Origin: an uncultured candidate division Zixibacteria bacterium
GTDB taxonomy: Bacteria; Zixibacteria; MSB-5A5; GN15; FEB-12
Direction: 5' to 3'
Length of the DNA: 6,653 bases
NCBI GenBank assembly: GCA_913009765.1
Contig: CAJVYT010000246.1
Coordinates: 1 to 6,653, forward strand
Below are positions 1 through 5,757 of this stretch, piece by piece. Each line of letters begins with the position of its first letter. The stretch's first letter is position 1. A model generated the notes under the pieces. The model was given only the letters and a program-made list of their open reading frames with translations. It had not been told where the DNA came from and ran no database searches. The position numbers and the translations under genes are program-made.

Positions 1-125
1 AAAATAATAGATTGTGTGGAAGTGTAAAAGGTGTTCGTATAGAGAGAAGGTTAAAGAAGAAAGACTGACAAGATGAAATAAGAATTGAGTATAAGGAATT
101 CGGCAATTCTAATATTGATTTTCTG
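1..125. other. unassigned scrap outside the left adapter
   Basis: AT-rich sequence with no recognisable gene. On the plus strand one frame is open from base 3 to a TGA at 66-68 and would encode a 21-residue basic tail (ending RRLKKKD), which could be the C-terminus of a truncated gene, but it is too short to identify. A small inverted repeat (GAATT/AATTC around a CGGC loop) lies near 99-112. Because an adapter read end immediately follows, this stretch need not be linked to anything to its right. Confidence 0.4.
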
Positions 126-140
126 TTTTTTTTTTTTTTT
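126..140. other. T15 homopolymer, read-through past adapter end
   Basis: Fifteen consecutive T directly abut the outer end of the P7 adapter. The far end of the window shows A9 in the same position relative to its adapter copy. Runs of A after the adapter are what sequencers report once a read passes the end of a short insert, so this is an artefact and not a biological terminator. Confidence 0.85.
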
Positions 141-206
141 CAAGCAGAAGACGGCATACGAGATATATCAGTGTGACTGGAGTTCAGACGTGTGCTCTTC
201 CGATCT
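141..206 (-). other. Illumina TruSeq index adapter (contamination)
   Basis: Sixty-six bases match the indexed P7 adapter: the flow-cell primer region starting CAAGCAGAAGACGGCATACG (141-164), an 8-base index ATATCAGT (165-172), then the index-read primer ending GCTCTTCCGATCT (173-206). It is the exact reverse complement of 6579-6644, including the index. Translated on the minus strand it gives the known contaminant peptide containing RKSTRLNSSH. It is not part of any genome, and it cuts the 5' end off the following gene. Confidence 0.98.
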
Positions 207-208
207 AA

Positions 209-805
209 TATCGCAAAAAAGTTTACATGATAACCAGTGCAAATGTAAGCGAGGGTAAAAGCACCGTATCGTCTTCCCTCGCCGTCACAAGTGCGCTTTA
301 TCGTGAAACCAAAACGTTGTTGATTGATTGTGATCTGCGTCGGCCCAGAATTCATAAATTATTCAGTCTTCCGCTGGAGAATGGTTTGGCAGATTTTCTC
401 GGTAACAGGGCAGAATTGGACAGCATTTTAAAAGACACGGCATTTCCAGGTTTAAAGATAATCACTGCCGGAACATCGGAACAAAGCCCCTCCAAGCTGA
501 TTTCTTCTTTTCAGCTTCACGATTTGTTTGATACCTTTCGGTCGTTTTTTGAAATAATAATTGTTGATGCTCCGCCGGTAATTCCCACAAGTGACGCGTT
601 GTTCCTTGGCAATGGAGTAGATGGGATTTTTATGGTTCTCAAGGCAGGGGAAACCAAAAAGAATGTTGTAAAACGCGCTATTAATTCCCTGGCTGATAAT
701 AGCGAAAAAATACTTGGTACAATAATTAATAACATGAAAAATGTTTTACCCTATTCTTATGATTATAGTTACTATAATTATAAGAACGATAAGCAGGCCC
801 GCTAA
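209..805 (+). CDS. CpsD/Wzc-type bacterial tyrosine kinase, catalytic domain, 5'-truncated
   Basis: This is the cytoplasmic kinase domain of a BY-kinase, which autophosphorylates on tyrosine and controls polymerisation and export of capsule or exopolysaccharide. Residues are numbered from the ATG at 227, which is probably internal, since the frame stays open back to the adapter edge. A Walker A motif of the SEGKST type lies at residues 8-13 and a Walker A' (LLIDCDLRRP) at 31-40. Walker B (IIIVDAPP) lies at 110-117. The C-terminus has a tyrosine cluster (Tyr176, 178, 180, 182, 183, 185), the usual autophosphorylation tail. The apparent stop at 206-208 uses an adapter base. The N-terminal membrane (Wzz-like) part or partner, if any, is lost. 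A polysaccharide deacetylase follows after a 48-bp gap, which fits an exosortase-associated exopolysaccharide operon in a bacterium. A ParA/MinD-type ATPase is the alternative, but the tyrosine tail argues against it. Confidence 0.88.
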   Translation, partial: YRKKVYMITSANVSEGKSTVSSSLAVTSALYRETKTLLIDCDLRRPRIHKLFSLPLENGLADFLGNRAELDSILKDTAFPGLKIITAGTSEQSPSKLISSFQLHDLFDTFRSFFEIIIVDAPPVIPTSDALFLGNGVDGIFMVLKAGETKKNVVKRAINSLADNSEKILGTIINNMKNVLPYSYDYSYYNYKNDKQAR

Positions 806-853
806 AACCGTCTCGCAGAGGCCTGGTTCAGAAAAATAGCTTTGGTGTATGAA

Positions 854-1426
854 ATGTTAAATGCGATGACAATAGATGTAGAAGACTGGTTTCATGTGTC
901 CAGGTTCCGGAAGAAAATCAAAGTCAGCGAGTGGCCTGATCTGGAATCCCGCGTCTCGCAAAATGTAAGCCGAATTTTAAAGTTTTTACAAGAGTATAAC
1001 GTAAAAGCGACTTTTTTTGTGCTTGCATGGGTTGCGGAGCGGTATCCGGAAATGGTGCAGGCGATCCTGGAATATGGTCATGAAATCGGTACGCATGGAT
1101 ATGGACATCAGCTTATTTATGAACAGACACAGGCAGAATTTGAAGAGGATTTGCAAAAATCTGTTGAAATACTTGAAAAAGCTCAAAAAGCTGAATTAAC
1201 TTCAGGAAGAGGACCTACTGGAATTGCTGCAGCTGCTTTGTATGTTGCTGCACTGATGCATGGAGAAAAGAGAACACAAAGAGAAGTAGCTGATGTTGCA
1301 GGTGTAACAGAGGTTACAATCAGAAACAGATACAAAGAGATTATTGACCATCTTGGCATCAAAGACGAAGTCGAGGAAAAGGTAAGAGAAGAAGAAACTG
1401 AAAAAGAGAACAAAAAAAATAATTAA
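854..1426 (+). CDS. chimeric ORF: polysaccharide deacetylase N-terminus joined to archaeal TFB C-terminus
   Basis: The first part is a NodB-fold deacetylase resembling those in XrtA/PEP-CTERM loci, which would remove acetyl groups from an exopolysaccharide. Counting from a possible TTG at 842, the metal/catalytic motif TIDVED is at residues 10-15, and the second motif HGYGH (His85, His89) binds the metal. The RxP-type third motif and everything after it are missing. From about residue 112 the sequence becomes the second cyclin repeat of archaeal transcription factor B, with no N-terminal zinc ribbon or first repeat. ATG 854 is preferred because family members begin just before the NALTVDVED-like segment; GTG 845 and TTG 842 are alternatives, and no clear ribosome-binding site is seen. 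Both proteins are incomplete at the same point, so I read this as an assembly chimera and not a working fusion. It must not be annotated as either full protein. Confidence 0.85.
   Translation: MLNAMTIDVEDWFHVSRFRKKIKVSEWPDLESRVSQNVSRILKFLQEYNVKATFFVLAWVAERYPEMVQAILEYGHEIGTHGYGHQLIYEQTQAEFEEDLQKSVEILEKAQKAELTSGRGPTGIAAAALYVAALMHGEKRTQREVADVAGVTEVTIRNRYKEIIDHLGIKDEVEEKVREEETEKENKKNN
1184..1426 (+). CDS. tfb: archaeal transcription initiation factor B (TFB), C-terminal fragment
   Basis: TFB bridges TBP bound at the TATA box to RNA polymerase in archaea. The visible part is most of the second cyclin-like repeat: the block [16 protein letters not shown] is a family hallmark, and it is followed by [20 protein letters not shown], the helix-turn-helix that reads the BRE next to the TATA box. 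The tail after [10 protein letters not shown] is a run of Lys, Glu and Asn, longer and more charged than typical ends. The zinc ribbon and first cyclin repeat are missing upstream, where bacterial deacetylase sequence takes over. The start given is the nominal junction, not a start codon; similarity to TFB could begin as early as about 1160 because the two families converge there on an ILEKA-like stretch. The stop at 1424-1426 is followed by oligo-T. Confidence 0.88.
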   Translation, partial: QKAELTSGRGPTGIAAAALYVAALMHGEKRTQREVADVAGVTEVTIRNRYKEIIDHLGIKDEVEEKVREEETEKENKKNN

Positions 1427-1430
1427 CTTA

Positions 1431-1461
1431 TCTTTTTTACTTTTTCTCAATTTTTATTTTT
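1431..1461 (+). terminator. oligo-T archaeal-type terminator after TFB
   Basis: Four T runs (T6 at 1433-1438, T5 at 1441-1445, T5 at 1451-1455, T5 at 1457-1461 in T/A context) start 7 bases after the TFB stop. Archaeal RNA polymerase terminates at such tracts without needing a hairpin, and none is seen. The tract abuts the left inverted repeat of the IS1634-type element, so the element sits in or just beyond the terminator of the gene. Confidence 0.6.
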
Positions 1462-1462
1462 A

Positions 1463-1479
1463 ACCTAACTTTGACAGTT
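1463..1479 (+). repeat. left terminal inverted repeat of IS1634-type element
   Basis: ACCTAACTTTGACAGTT, an exact reverse complement of 3015-3031. It lies 36 bp beyond the TFB stop codon. Confidence 0.9.
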
Positions 1480-1491
1480 AAGTAGAAAAGT

Positions 1492-1538
1492 GTTCTTAGT
1501 TCTGTTATTTTTATGACAAAACAAACACAACTAAGAAC
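1492..1538 (+). promoter_or_regulatory. inverted repeat enclosing the IS1634-type transposase start codon
   Basis: GTTCTTAGTT (1492-1501) is perfectly complementary to AACTAAGAAC (1529-1538), extendable by two G-U pairs. The 27-base loop holds the ATG at 1513. A transcript entering from outside the element would fold and hide the start, a known way for insertion sequences to avoid activation by neighbouring promoters. It could instead be an operator; no experiment is implied by the sequence. Confidence 0.55.
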
Positions 1539-2946
1539 GTATACGATTAGGTCAACAGATAATATAAGCTTCCCTATCGGAACGATTCTTAGTGTTAAGG
1601 ACCACAGCCGAAAGCTCGGCTTTGATATGCTTTTTGGTAAGCATAAACAAAGGGGAATACCCCTTCCGCGTCTTGTCGAAGCGTTGATCTCATACAGATT
1701 GACAGAGAATCGCAGCATGACAAAGGCTTCAGACTGGATAAACCGTCCCGGGGTCTTGGATGAATTCGACATCAAATCATTTGAGCAAAGAACACTTTTC
1801 CGTGTTCTTACAATTCTTGGACGGAATCGTGAAGAAATCATGTTCAGTCTTCAGAAGAGGATTTTCTCATTATATGATTTTGAACATACGAACATAAATC
1901 TCGACTGGACAAGCATAGTTCTTCACGGGGATAATTCCCCTCTCGGGGAATATGGCTACAGCCGTGATCATCGTCCTGACAAGAAACAGATCACTGTAGG
2001 ATTGTCAGAGCTTGCAAACCCGGTAAACATACCCATCGGATTGACAGCCAACCCGGGCAATGTAAATGACCAGAAACATTTCCGGCATACATACAACCAG
2101 ATAAAGTATCATCTCAGGAAAGGTTCAAGGATAGTATTTGACAAGGGTGCCAACAGCAGGGAGAATCTTGACCTTATCATCGCGGACAGGATGAAATACC
2201 TGACTGCAAAAAAGCTCAACAAAAGCGATGACAAACGGATAAGAAAGTTCAGCAAAGAGAACGCCGAGCTGATTGATGAAGACAAAGGGATCTACGGGAT
2301 TAAGCATCCTTTCCCGAGCAGGATTGATTACTTCTACTTTTCAGAAAGTCTCAAAGAAAAACAGCTTGAGGCAAAGCTTCGAAAAGCCCTGCGCCTGCTA
2401 AAAGAAGCAAGAGAGATACAGAAATCAATTGATAACAACAAGAAACTTCCAAAGAAGTTTCAGATAAGAAATGCACTCATTGACGTGAAGTATTCATATC
2501 AGACAAAACTCTCTGAAATCTCAGAGCATGATGCAATGAAACTCCTGAAAAGATCATTGATTAACGGTCGGGAAGGATTTTTCTGCCTTACATCGAGCGA
2601 GAATTTGACACTAAAACATGCTCTTGAAATCTATCGGCAGAAAGACTCTATTGAGAAAATATTCAGTTCTCTCAAGAATGAGATTGAGATAAAACCTCTC
2701 AGGGTGTGGACGGATGATAGCATTAACGGAGTGCTGATAATTGGATTTCTTGCCCAGCTTATCATATCCCTTCTAAGATATGAGAACAAAGAGCTAAAGC
2801 ATGTGACACCAAAATTCATCAAAACAAGCCTGATGAATTTGACAGTTACGGTGGAATTTCTAAAGGACCGGACAAAAAGACTGATTTACTCGAATTTTGA
2901 CCATATAAACAGGCTGATTTTGCACCAAAACTATGGAATAACGTAG
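1513..2946 (+). CDS. IS1634-family DDE transposase
   Basis: A full-length 477-residue cut-and-paste transposase of the RNase H-fold IS4 superfamily. The first catalytic Asp is probably D131 (LDWTSIV). It is followed by the family signature GEYGYSRDHRPDKKQ at about 145-159. The second Asp is D210 (IVFDKGAN). A long, Lys/Glu-rich insertion (about 235-350) precedes the C-terminal motif Y374-(2)-K377-(3)-E381-(6)-K388, which matches the IS4-superfamily Y-(2)-R-(3)-E-(6)-K block with E381 catalytic. A hydrophobic helix follows (VLIIGFLAQLIISLL). The stop at 2944-2946 lies inside the element, 85 bp before its right end. ATG 1513 is the first start in the element; no ribosome-binding site is obvious, so the mRNA may be leaderless. 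The gene appears intact. Family members occur in both archaea and bacteria. Confidence 0.92.
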   Translation: MTKQTQLRTYTIRSTDNISFPIGTILSVKDHSRKLGFDMLFGKHKQRGIPLPRLVEALISYRLTENRSMTKASDWINRPGVLDEFDIKSFEQRTLFRVLTILGRNREEIMFSLQKRIFSLYDFEHTNINLDWTSIVLHGDNSPLGEYGYSRDHRPDKKQITVGLSELANPVNIPIGLTANPGNVNDQKHFRHTYNQIKYHLRKGSRIVFDKGANSRENLDLIIADRMKYLTAKKLNKSDDKRIRKFSKENAELIDEDKGIYGIKHPFPSRIDYFYFSESLKEKQLEAKLRKALRLLKEAREIQKSIDNNKKLPKKFQIRNALIDVKYSYQTKLSEISEHDAMKLLKRSLINGREGFFCLTSSENLTLKHALEIYRQKDSIEKIFSSLKNEIEIKPLRVWTDDSINGVLIIGFLAQLIISLLRYENKELKHVTPKFIKTSLMNLTVTVEFLKDRTKRLIYSNFDHINRLILHQNYGIT

Positions 2947-2952
2947 TAATTC

Positions 2953-2968
2953 TGAGCAAAATTGCTCA
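2953..2968. repeat. short hairpin just after the IS1634-type transposase gene
   Basis: TGAGCAA (2953-2959) pairs with TTGCTCA (2962-2968), seven base pairs, beginning 7 bases after the stop codon and followed on the plus strand by A6. On the minus strand the hairpin is preceded by a T run, so it does not look like a classical intrinsic terminator in either direction. It could block incoming antisense reading or stabilise the mRNA 3' end. Confidence 0.4.
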
Positions 2969-3014
2969 AAAAAGGTCTTCTGTCAAAAAGAATTGGGGAA
3001 CAAATTAGATGTCA

Positions 3015-3031
3015 AACTGTCAAAGTTAGGT
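3015..3031 (-). repeat. right terminal inverted repeat of IS1634-type element
   Basis: AACTGTCAAAGTTAGGT, an exact reverse complement of 1463-1479. Only AAAAA (3032-3036) separates it from the YTAR-like flank and stop codon of the next element. Confidence 0.9.
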
Positions 3032-3036
3032 AAAAA

Positions 3037-3978
3037 CTAACCAAACCTTGGTTTTATGCCCAACTCCTGCCATGCTCTTGATAGAACTGAGAAATTATAA
3101 CAGATCCACTTCATGTGCTCTTCATTCTCTTTTGCCGTATCGTTCTTAGACCTTACGCTACTTCCAAACTTCTTCTTTTTCGCCGAAAATGTTGATTCTG
3201 AATTTGATCTTTTGTTGTAATGTTTTCCTGATGATTCGGGTTCTTCTTTAAACTTTTTCACCATTTTCTTCCATACAGGAGAGCCTCCGGATCTTGCTTT
3301 TGTGTTTTTCTTAATATGAAACCACGGTGTTCCCCCTGCATTGGTGACCATTTCACAGTTCTCTCTTGAAAGATATGCACTGTCGCCAGACCAGTCCCTT
3401 ATATTGAAGTTCTGCTTTACCCTTTCGACATGCTCTCTGAAATAGACATTGTCTTTTCCTTTTTGGCAGTCGATATCAACAGCGACTGCCGCATTGAATA
3501 TCCCTGAAGTTGTCACATGAACAGAGATATGATCCCGTCTCCTGCTTTTCTTTCCGATCCTTATCCCATACCAGCTTGAAAATGTTGATGTTGACATTCC
3601 GGACATGTCGGTTGAAAAGTCCCTTTCTATAACACTAAGAGGCTTTGATGTGATTTCTATCAACCTGTCCAGGTAGGGTTTTATGAAAGGGTCATTTCTG
3701 TAGTTTGACAGGCTCTTGTAACAGGGAAGGTCAATTGGGATTTTGGCAAAACTTGTAAAAAGTTCAATTATACCCATACTTCTCCTGTTGGAGAAACCGA
3801 CATAATCCTGTATGGCAAGGCTGACAATGATGTCAAAAAGCTTTCTTGGCGGTCTTCCTATACCTTTCCAAAGGTCTTTATCGCCGACTGCGATAATAAC
3901 CGCTTCAGGAAGCCTGTTAAGGAAGAGAAAGACCTCATTCTGCTGGGCAAGATCATATGCAGACCAATTCTTAACCAT
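3037..3978 (-). CDS. IS5-type DDE transposase
   Basis: A complete 313-residue transposase that cuts and joins element ends. The N-terminal 120 residues contain the typical small helical DNA-binding segment (GRPPRKLFDIIVSLAIQDY, about 41-59). Catalytic residues are probably D124 (FSTDMSGMS), D199 (SGDSAYLS) and E261 (SNSESTFSAKKKKFG). The C-terminal helix KWICYNFSVLSRAW is characteristic of archaeal members. The start codon at 3978-3976 is the only Met near the element edge; there is no ribosome-binding site, and the start lies inside an inverted repeat (3970-3996). The stop TAG (3039-3037) appears to fall in the flanking target sequence and not in the element. It is convergent with the IS1634-type transposase: the two genes end 90 bp apart. 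Confidence 0.88.
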   Translation of the reverse strand: MVKNWSAYDLAQQNEVFLFLNRLPEAVIIAVGDKDLWKGIGRPPRKLFDIIVSLAIQDYVGFSNRRSMGIIELFTSFAKIPIDLPCYKSLSNYRNDPFIKPYLDRLIEITSKPLSVIERDFSTDMSGMSTSTFSSWYGIRIGKKSRRRDHISVHVTTSGIFNAAVAVDIDCQKGKDNVYFREHVERVKQNFNIRDWSGDSAYLSRENCEMVTNAGGTPWFHIKKNTKARSGGSPVWKKMVKKFKEEPESSGKHYNKRSNSESTFSAKKKKFGSSVRSKNDTAKENEEHMKWICYNFSVLSRAWQELGIKPRFG

Positions 3979-3991
3979 GGAGTATTATTGG
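3041..3991 (-). mobile_element. IS5-type insertion sequence, minus strand (boundaries inferred)
   Basis: About 950 bp holding a single intact transposase gene. The boundaries are inferred, not proven. Both tips read CCAA inward, and they are flanked by CTAA (3037-3040) and TTAA (3992-3995), each fitting the YTAR target duplicated by the IS5 group. The flanks differ at one base, so they are not a perfect duplication. No long terminal inverted repeat is visible, so the ends could lie a few bases further out. Confidence 0.6.
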
Positions 3992-3996
3992 TTAAG
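3970..3996 (-). promoter_or_regulatory. inverted repeat overlapping the minus-strand transposase start
   Basis: CTTAACCA (3970-3977) is perfectly complementary to TGGTTAAG (3989-3996) with an 11-base loop. The start codon (3978-3976 on the minus strand) sits at the stem-loop boundary, so folding of the mRNA would obstruct initiation. Part of the outer arm (3992-3995) belongs to the inferred target flank, so the full stem may exist only at some insertion sites. Confidence 0.45.
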
Positions 3997-4179
3997 GTTC
4001 TACGTATCCAACCTAGAACAAATTATAAATGACTAAATATCGATATTGAAAGAGAAATAGTTTTTACACAACGCCTGTTTAACAGATAACGATTAATATA
4101 ACCGACCCGAGTATTTTGGGAGTTCGTTGATTGGCAAATTCTAATCTATACTAGATATATTTATTTGATTTTTAGCTAA
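3997..4179. other. gene-free spacer between two insertion sequences
   Basis: AT-rich, with stops in all frames and no plausible small gene. It begins with a 6-bp inverted repeat (GTTCTA 3997-4002, TAGAAC 4014-4019, 11-base loop) and contains scattered TATA-like stretches near 4151-4170. It may be remnant host sequence that both elements landed in. Nothing else can be supported. Confidence 0.6.
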
Positions 4180-4194
4180 ACTTTTGCGATTTTT
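4176..4194 (+). repeat. left inverted repeat of IS701-like element
   Basis: CTAAACTTTTGCGATTTTT, an exact reverse complement of 5451-5469. The first four bases may be target sequence. Confidence 0.88.
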
Positions 4195-4233
4195 CCCAAA
4201 ATAACTTATTTCCATTCGGCAAAACATTATAAT

Positions 4234-4238
4234 CGGTG
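4234..4238 (+). promoter_or_regulatory. ribosome-binding site for IS701-like transposase
   Basis: CGGTG ends four bases before ATG 4243 and matches part of the archaeal GGTGA consensus. It supports 4243 as the start. The AT-rich stretch at 4198-4209 could hold a promoter, but no clear TATA box is seen. Confidence 0.4.
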
Positions 4239-4242
4239 CCAT

Positions 4243-5469
4243 ATGTTTCCGATAATTAAGATCCCTCCGATAGTTTCAGGTGTTTCATCGTATTTTTCTC
4301 TAATCTTTCACGAACGCCAGATGAAGCACTTCTGTGAATATGAGACAGGTCTTATTGTCTCAGAAAACACAACAATAGATGCAATGAACAAGCTCTTTCT
4401 AAACGGCAATGACCAAAGCTCATTAAACAAGTTCCTTACCCTGTCGGACTGGGATGAAAACGAACTTAATAACAAGCGCTTAGAGCTTCTTCAGACCAGG
4501 AAGAAAACCAGATGGAAATCATATGGAATCATTGCCATTGACGATACAATTCTGCACAAAACAGGAAAGGACATGGAAGGAGCCGACTGGTTCTTTGATC
4601 ATTCCACGGGAAAGATGGTTCTTGGTCATAATATTGTTACTGCTCATTACATGGATGATCTTACATCATATCCTATCGATTACAGGCTCTATCATAAGGA
4701 AGGCAGTGAAATAGCCCTAAAAGAGGGTTTCAGGACTAAGATAGAACTTGCAAAGGAGCTTATCAATGATTGTGTTGACAGGGATATTCCTGTCAATATC
4801 CTTGTCTTTGACAGATGGTTTGTCTGCGGGGAAATAACAGATCTTTTGCAAAAGTATGACAAGATTTACATATCACCTCTAAAGAGCAATATGCGTGTTA
4901 TGAGAGACGGTGTATACATCCCGCTTAAGGAATATGTTGCAAGAGTAAATAACGATGATTATGAAGAGATTGAAGTCGGAAAGAAGAGATATCTTGTGTA
5001 CACGAAAAGAACACGGCTACCTAACGCAGGAAGAGCAAGGCTTGTCATCAGTTGCCCGATTGATGAGAATGGAAAAATAACAAAGGATATGCTTATGTTC
5101 TTTGCCACGAACAAACTTGAATGGGAACCCAAAAAGATCCTGAAGATGTATATGAAACGCTGGAGAATAGAGGTTTTTTACAGAGACACGAAGCAGGCGC
5201 TTGGACTGGAGAGCTATCAGGTCAGAAAACTAAAGGCAATCAAGAGGCATTGGTACCTTGTTTTCATGGCTTACAGCCTCCTGAAACTGGGCGTTAAGCA
5301 GAGCGGACTTGGAAAGCTTGTGAGCGCGCGGACTATAGGAGAAGCTTGCAGGAATGTTGTCATGGGTTCTTTGAAATCATTTGTTGGATGGGTGTATGAG
5401 AAATTCGTGCAAAATGCAAGAATAAATGATGTTATGGATGTGTTGATGCTAAAAATCGCAAAAGTTTAG
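4243..5469 (+). CDS. IS4-superfamily (IS701-like) DDE transposase
   Basis: A complete 408-residue transposase. The first catalytic Asp is in IIAIDDTILHKTGK (D100 or D101), followed by the block GHNIVTAHYMDD (128-139). The second Asp is D190 (ILVFDRWF). The C-terminal motif is an exact Y303-(2)-R306-(3)-E310-(6)-K317, the IS4-superfamily signature with E310 catalytic. A helical C-terminal domain follows. The start is ATG 4243, with a GGTG-type ribosome-binding site and about 50 bp inside the left repeat; an imperfect inverted repeat (AAACA 4222-4226, TGTTT 4244-4248) overlaps it. The coding frame runs right through the right inverted repeat, and its TAG stop is the last three bases of the repeat/YTAR flank, so the element itself seems to carry no stop codon. 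It appears intact. Confidence 0.9.
   Translation: MFPIIKIPPIVSGVSSYFSLIFHERQMKHFCEYETGLIVSENTTIDAMNKLFLNGNDQSSLNKFLTLSDWDENELNNKRLELLQTRKKTRWKSYGIIAIDDTILHKTGKDMEGADWFFDHSTGKMVLGHNIVTAHYMDDLTSYPIDYRLYHKEGSEIALKEGFRTKIELAKELINDCVDRDIPVNILVFDRWFVCGEITDLLQKYDKIYISPLKSNMRVMRDGVYIPLKEYVARVNNDDYEEIEVGKKRYLVYTKRTRLPNAGRARLVISCPIDENGKITKDMLMFFATNKLEWEPKKILKMYMKRWRIEVFYRDTKQALGLESYQVRKLKAIKRHWYLVFMAYSLLKLGVKQSGLGKLVSARTIGEACRNVVMGSLKSFVGWVYEKFVQNARINDVMDVLMLKIAKV
5451..5469 (-). repeat. right inverted repeat of IS701-like element, inside the coding sequence
   Basis: AAAAATCGCAAAAGTTTAG, an exact reverse complement of 4176-4194. It encodes the last residues of the transposase and includes its TAG stop (5467-5469). 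Confidence 0.88.
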
Positions 5470-5472
5470 GCC

Positions 5473-5487
5473 CTAATAATATATTAG
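5473..5487. repeat. small hairpin after IS701-like element
   Basis: CTAATA (5473-5478) pairs with TATTAG (5482-5487) around a 3-base loop, just outside the element. There is no T run after it on the plus strand, so terminator function is doubtful. The following 60 bases are AT-rich, hold no gene, and probably contain the unseen left end of the next element. Confidence 0.3.
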
Positions 5488-5550
5488 CATTATAAAGTAG
5501 TGAAAGTATTTAAATATTTGTGCTCTGTCGCATAATTCAAAAATAGATTT

Positions 5551-5712
5551 CTATTCTTCTTTGACAATTAATATGTAAGCTCTTTTTCCGATGTGCTCTT
5601 TTGGGCAATCGATCTTTGCCCCATTTCCAAACTTTGTAACTTTCTTCTCAATGATCGTTTCAACATTATCAGTAAGTTCCAACTTTCCTTGAAAAGCTTT
5701 TATTCTTCTCAT
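5551..5712 (-). CDS. DUF2080-family transposon-encoded small protein
   Basis: A 53-residue protein (Met at 5712-5710, TAG at 5553-5551). Its core, EKKVTKFGNGAKIDCPKEHI followed by GKRAYILIVKEE, matches the pattern of DUF2080 (putative transposon-encoded protein of archaea; KxFGNSAHxxVPKxWIGKxVxVIL-like). This resembles the swapped-hairpin AbrB/MazE DNA-binding fold, where a GNS-type turn precedes a strand and PKE helix. I infer a dimeric DNA-binding protein that may repress the element's promoters. It is divergent from the transposase (45 bp between start codons). The start is well placed: a TATATAAA box (5742-5735, minus strand) is centred about 26 bp upstream, as expected for a leaderless archaeal mRNA. 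The short length fits the family. The biochemical role is unknown. Confidence 0.75.
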   Translation of the reverse strand: MRRIKAFQGKLELTDNVETIIEKKVTKFGNGAKIDCPKEHIGKRAYILIVKEE

Positions 5713-5744
5713 ACTATATAATATAGTATATACATTTATATACT
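5711..5744. promoter_or_regulatory. divergent promoter with repeated AGTATATA half-sites
   Basis: A 19-bp palindrome (5711-5729; arms ATACTATAT and ATATAGTAT around one base) is followed by a second inverted repeat, AGTATATA (5725-5732) and TATATACT (5737-5744), sharing sequence with the first. TATATAAA on the minus strand (5742-5735) serves the small gene. ACTATATAATAT near 5713-5724 is about 38 bp upstream of the transposase ATG and could be its TATA box. Any dimer bound to these half-sites would cover both promoters. Confidence 0.55.
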
Positions 5745-5747
5745 CAC

Positions 5748-5753
5748 GGTGAT
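5748..5753 (+). promoter_or_regulatory. ribosome-binding site that decides the start of the last transposase
   Basis: GGTGAT, complementary to the 16S rRNA 3' end, lies four bases before ATG 5758. It overlaps the alternative GTG 5749 and ATG 5752, which are therefore unlikely starts. Confidence 0.55.
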
Positions 5754-5757
5754 GTTT

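Larger units (their letters stand above)
1463..3031 (+). mobile_element. IS1634-family insertion sequence, complete
   Basis: A 1569-bp unit bounded by perfect 17-bp inverted repeats (1463-1479 and 3015-3031) and filled by one transposase gene, which is the normal layout and size for this family. The flanks do not show a matching 5- to 6-bp target duplication (left TTTTTA, right AAAAAC). The element may have lost it, or the two flanks may have been joined from different copies during assembly. Confidence 0.85.
4176..5469 (+). mobile_element. IS4-superfamily, IS701-like insertion sequence, complete
   Basis: One transposase gene between inverted repeats of 19 bp (4176-4194, 5451-5469). The outer four bases of each repeat (CTAA left, TTAG right) both fit YTAR, the target motif reported for IS701-type elements, so the element proper may be 4180-5465 with 15-bp repeats (ACTTTTGCGATTTTT) and the outer tetranucleotides may be target flanks. 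No other direct duplication surrounds it. The family name rests on overall resemblance and the YTAR flanks; the IS4-superfamily assignment is firmer. Confidence 0.8.

Noticed and set aside
99..140. Small hairpin followed by a long T run, resembling an intrinsic terminator
   Set aside because: The T run is adapter read-through and the stem is only five base pairs, separated from the T run by more than ten bases.
140..355. Minus-strand open frame of 71 codons
   Set aside because: Its C-terminal part is translated adapter and the rest is antisense to the tyrosine kinase domain.
1183..1450. Overlapping minus-strand open frames opposite TFB
   Set aside because: They are antisense to a clearly conserved TFB domain and are rich in Ser/Phe from the complement of Lys/Glu codons.
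1437..1841. Minus-strand open frame of 134 codons across the left end of the IS1634-type element
   Set aside because: It is antisense to the transposase N-terminus, crosses the terminal repeat, and has no recognisable domain.
3812..4036. Plus-strand open frame of 74 codons
   Set aside because: It is mostly antisense to the intact IS5-type transposase and runs out of the element with no supporting signals.
5711..5744. CRISPR-like or iteron repeats
   Set aside because: Only a few 8-bp AT-rich half-sites in alternating orientation, with no regular spacers. They fit an operator and promoter better. No CRISPR array, tRNA or rRNA was seen anywhere in the window.
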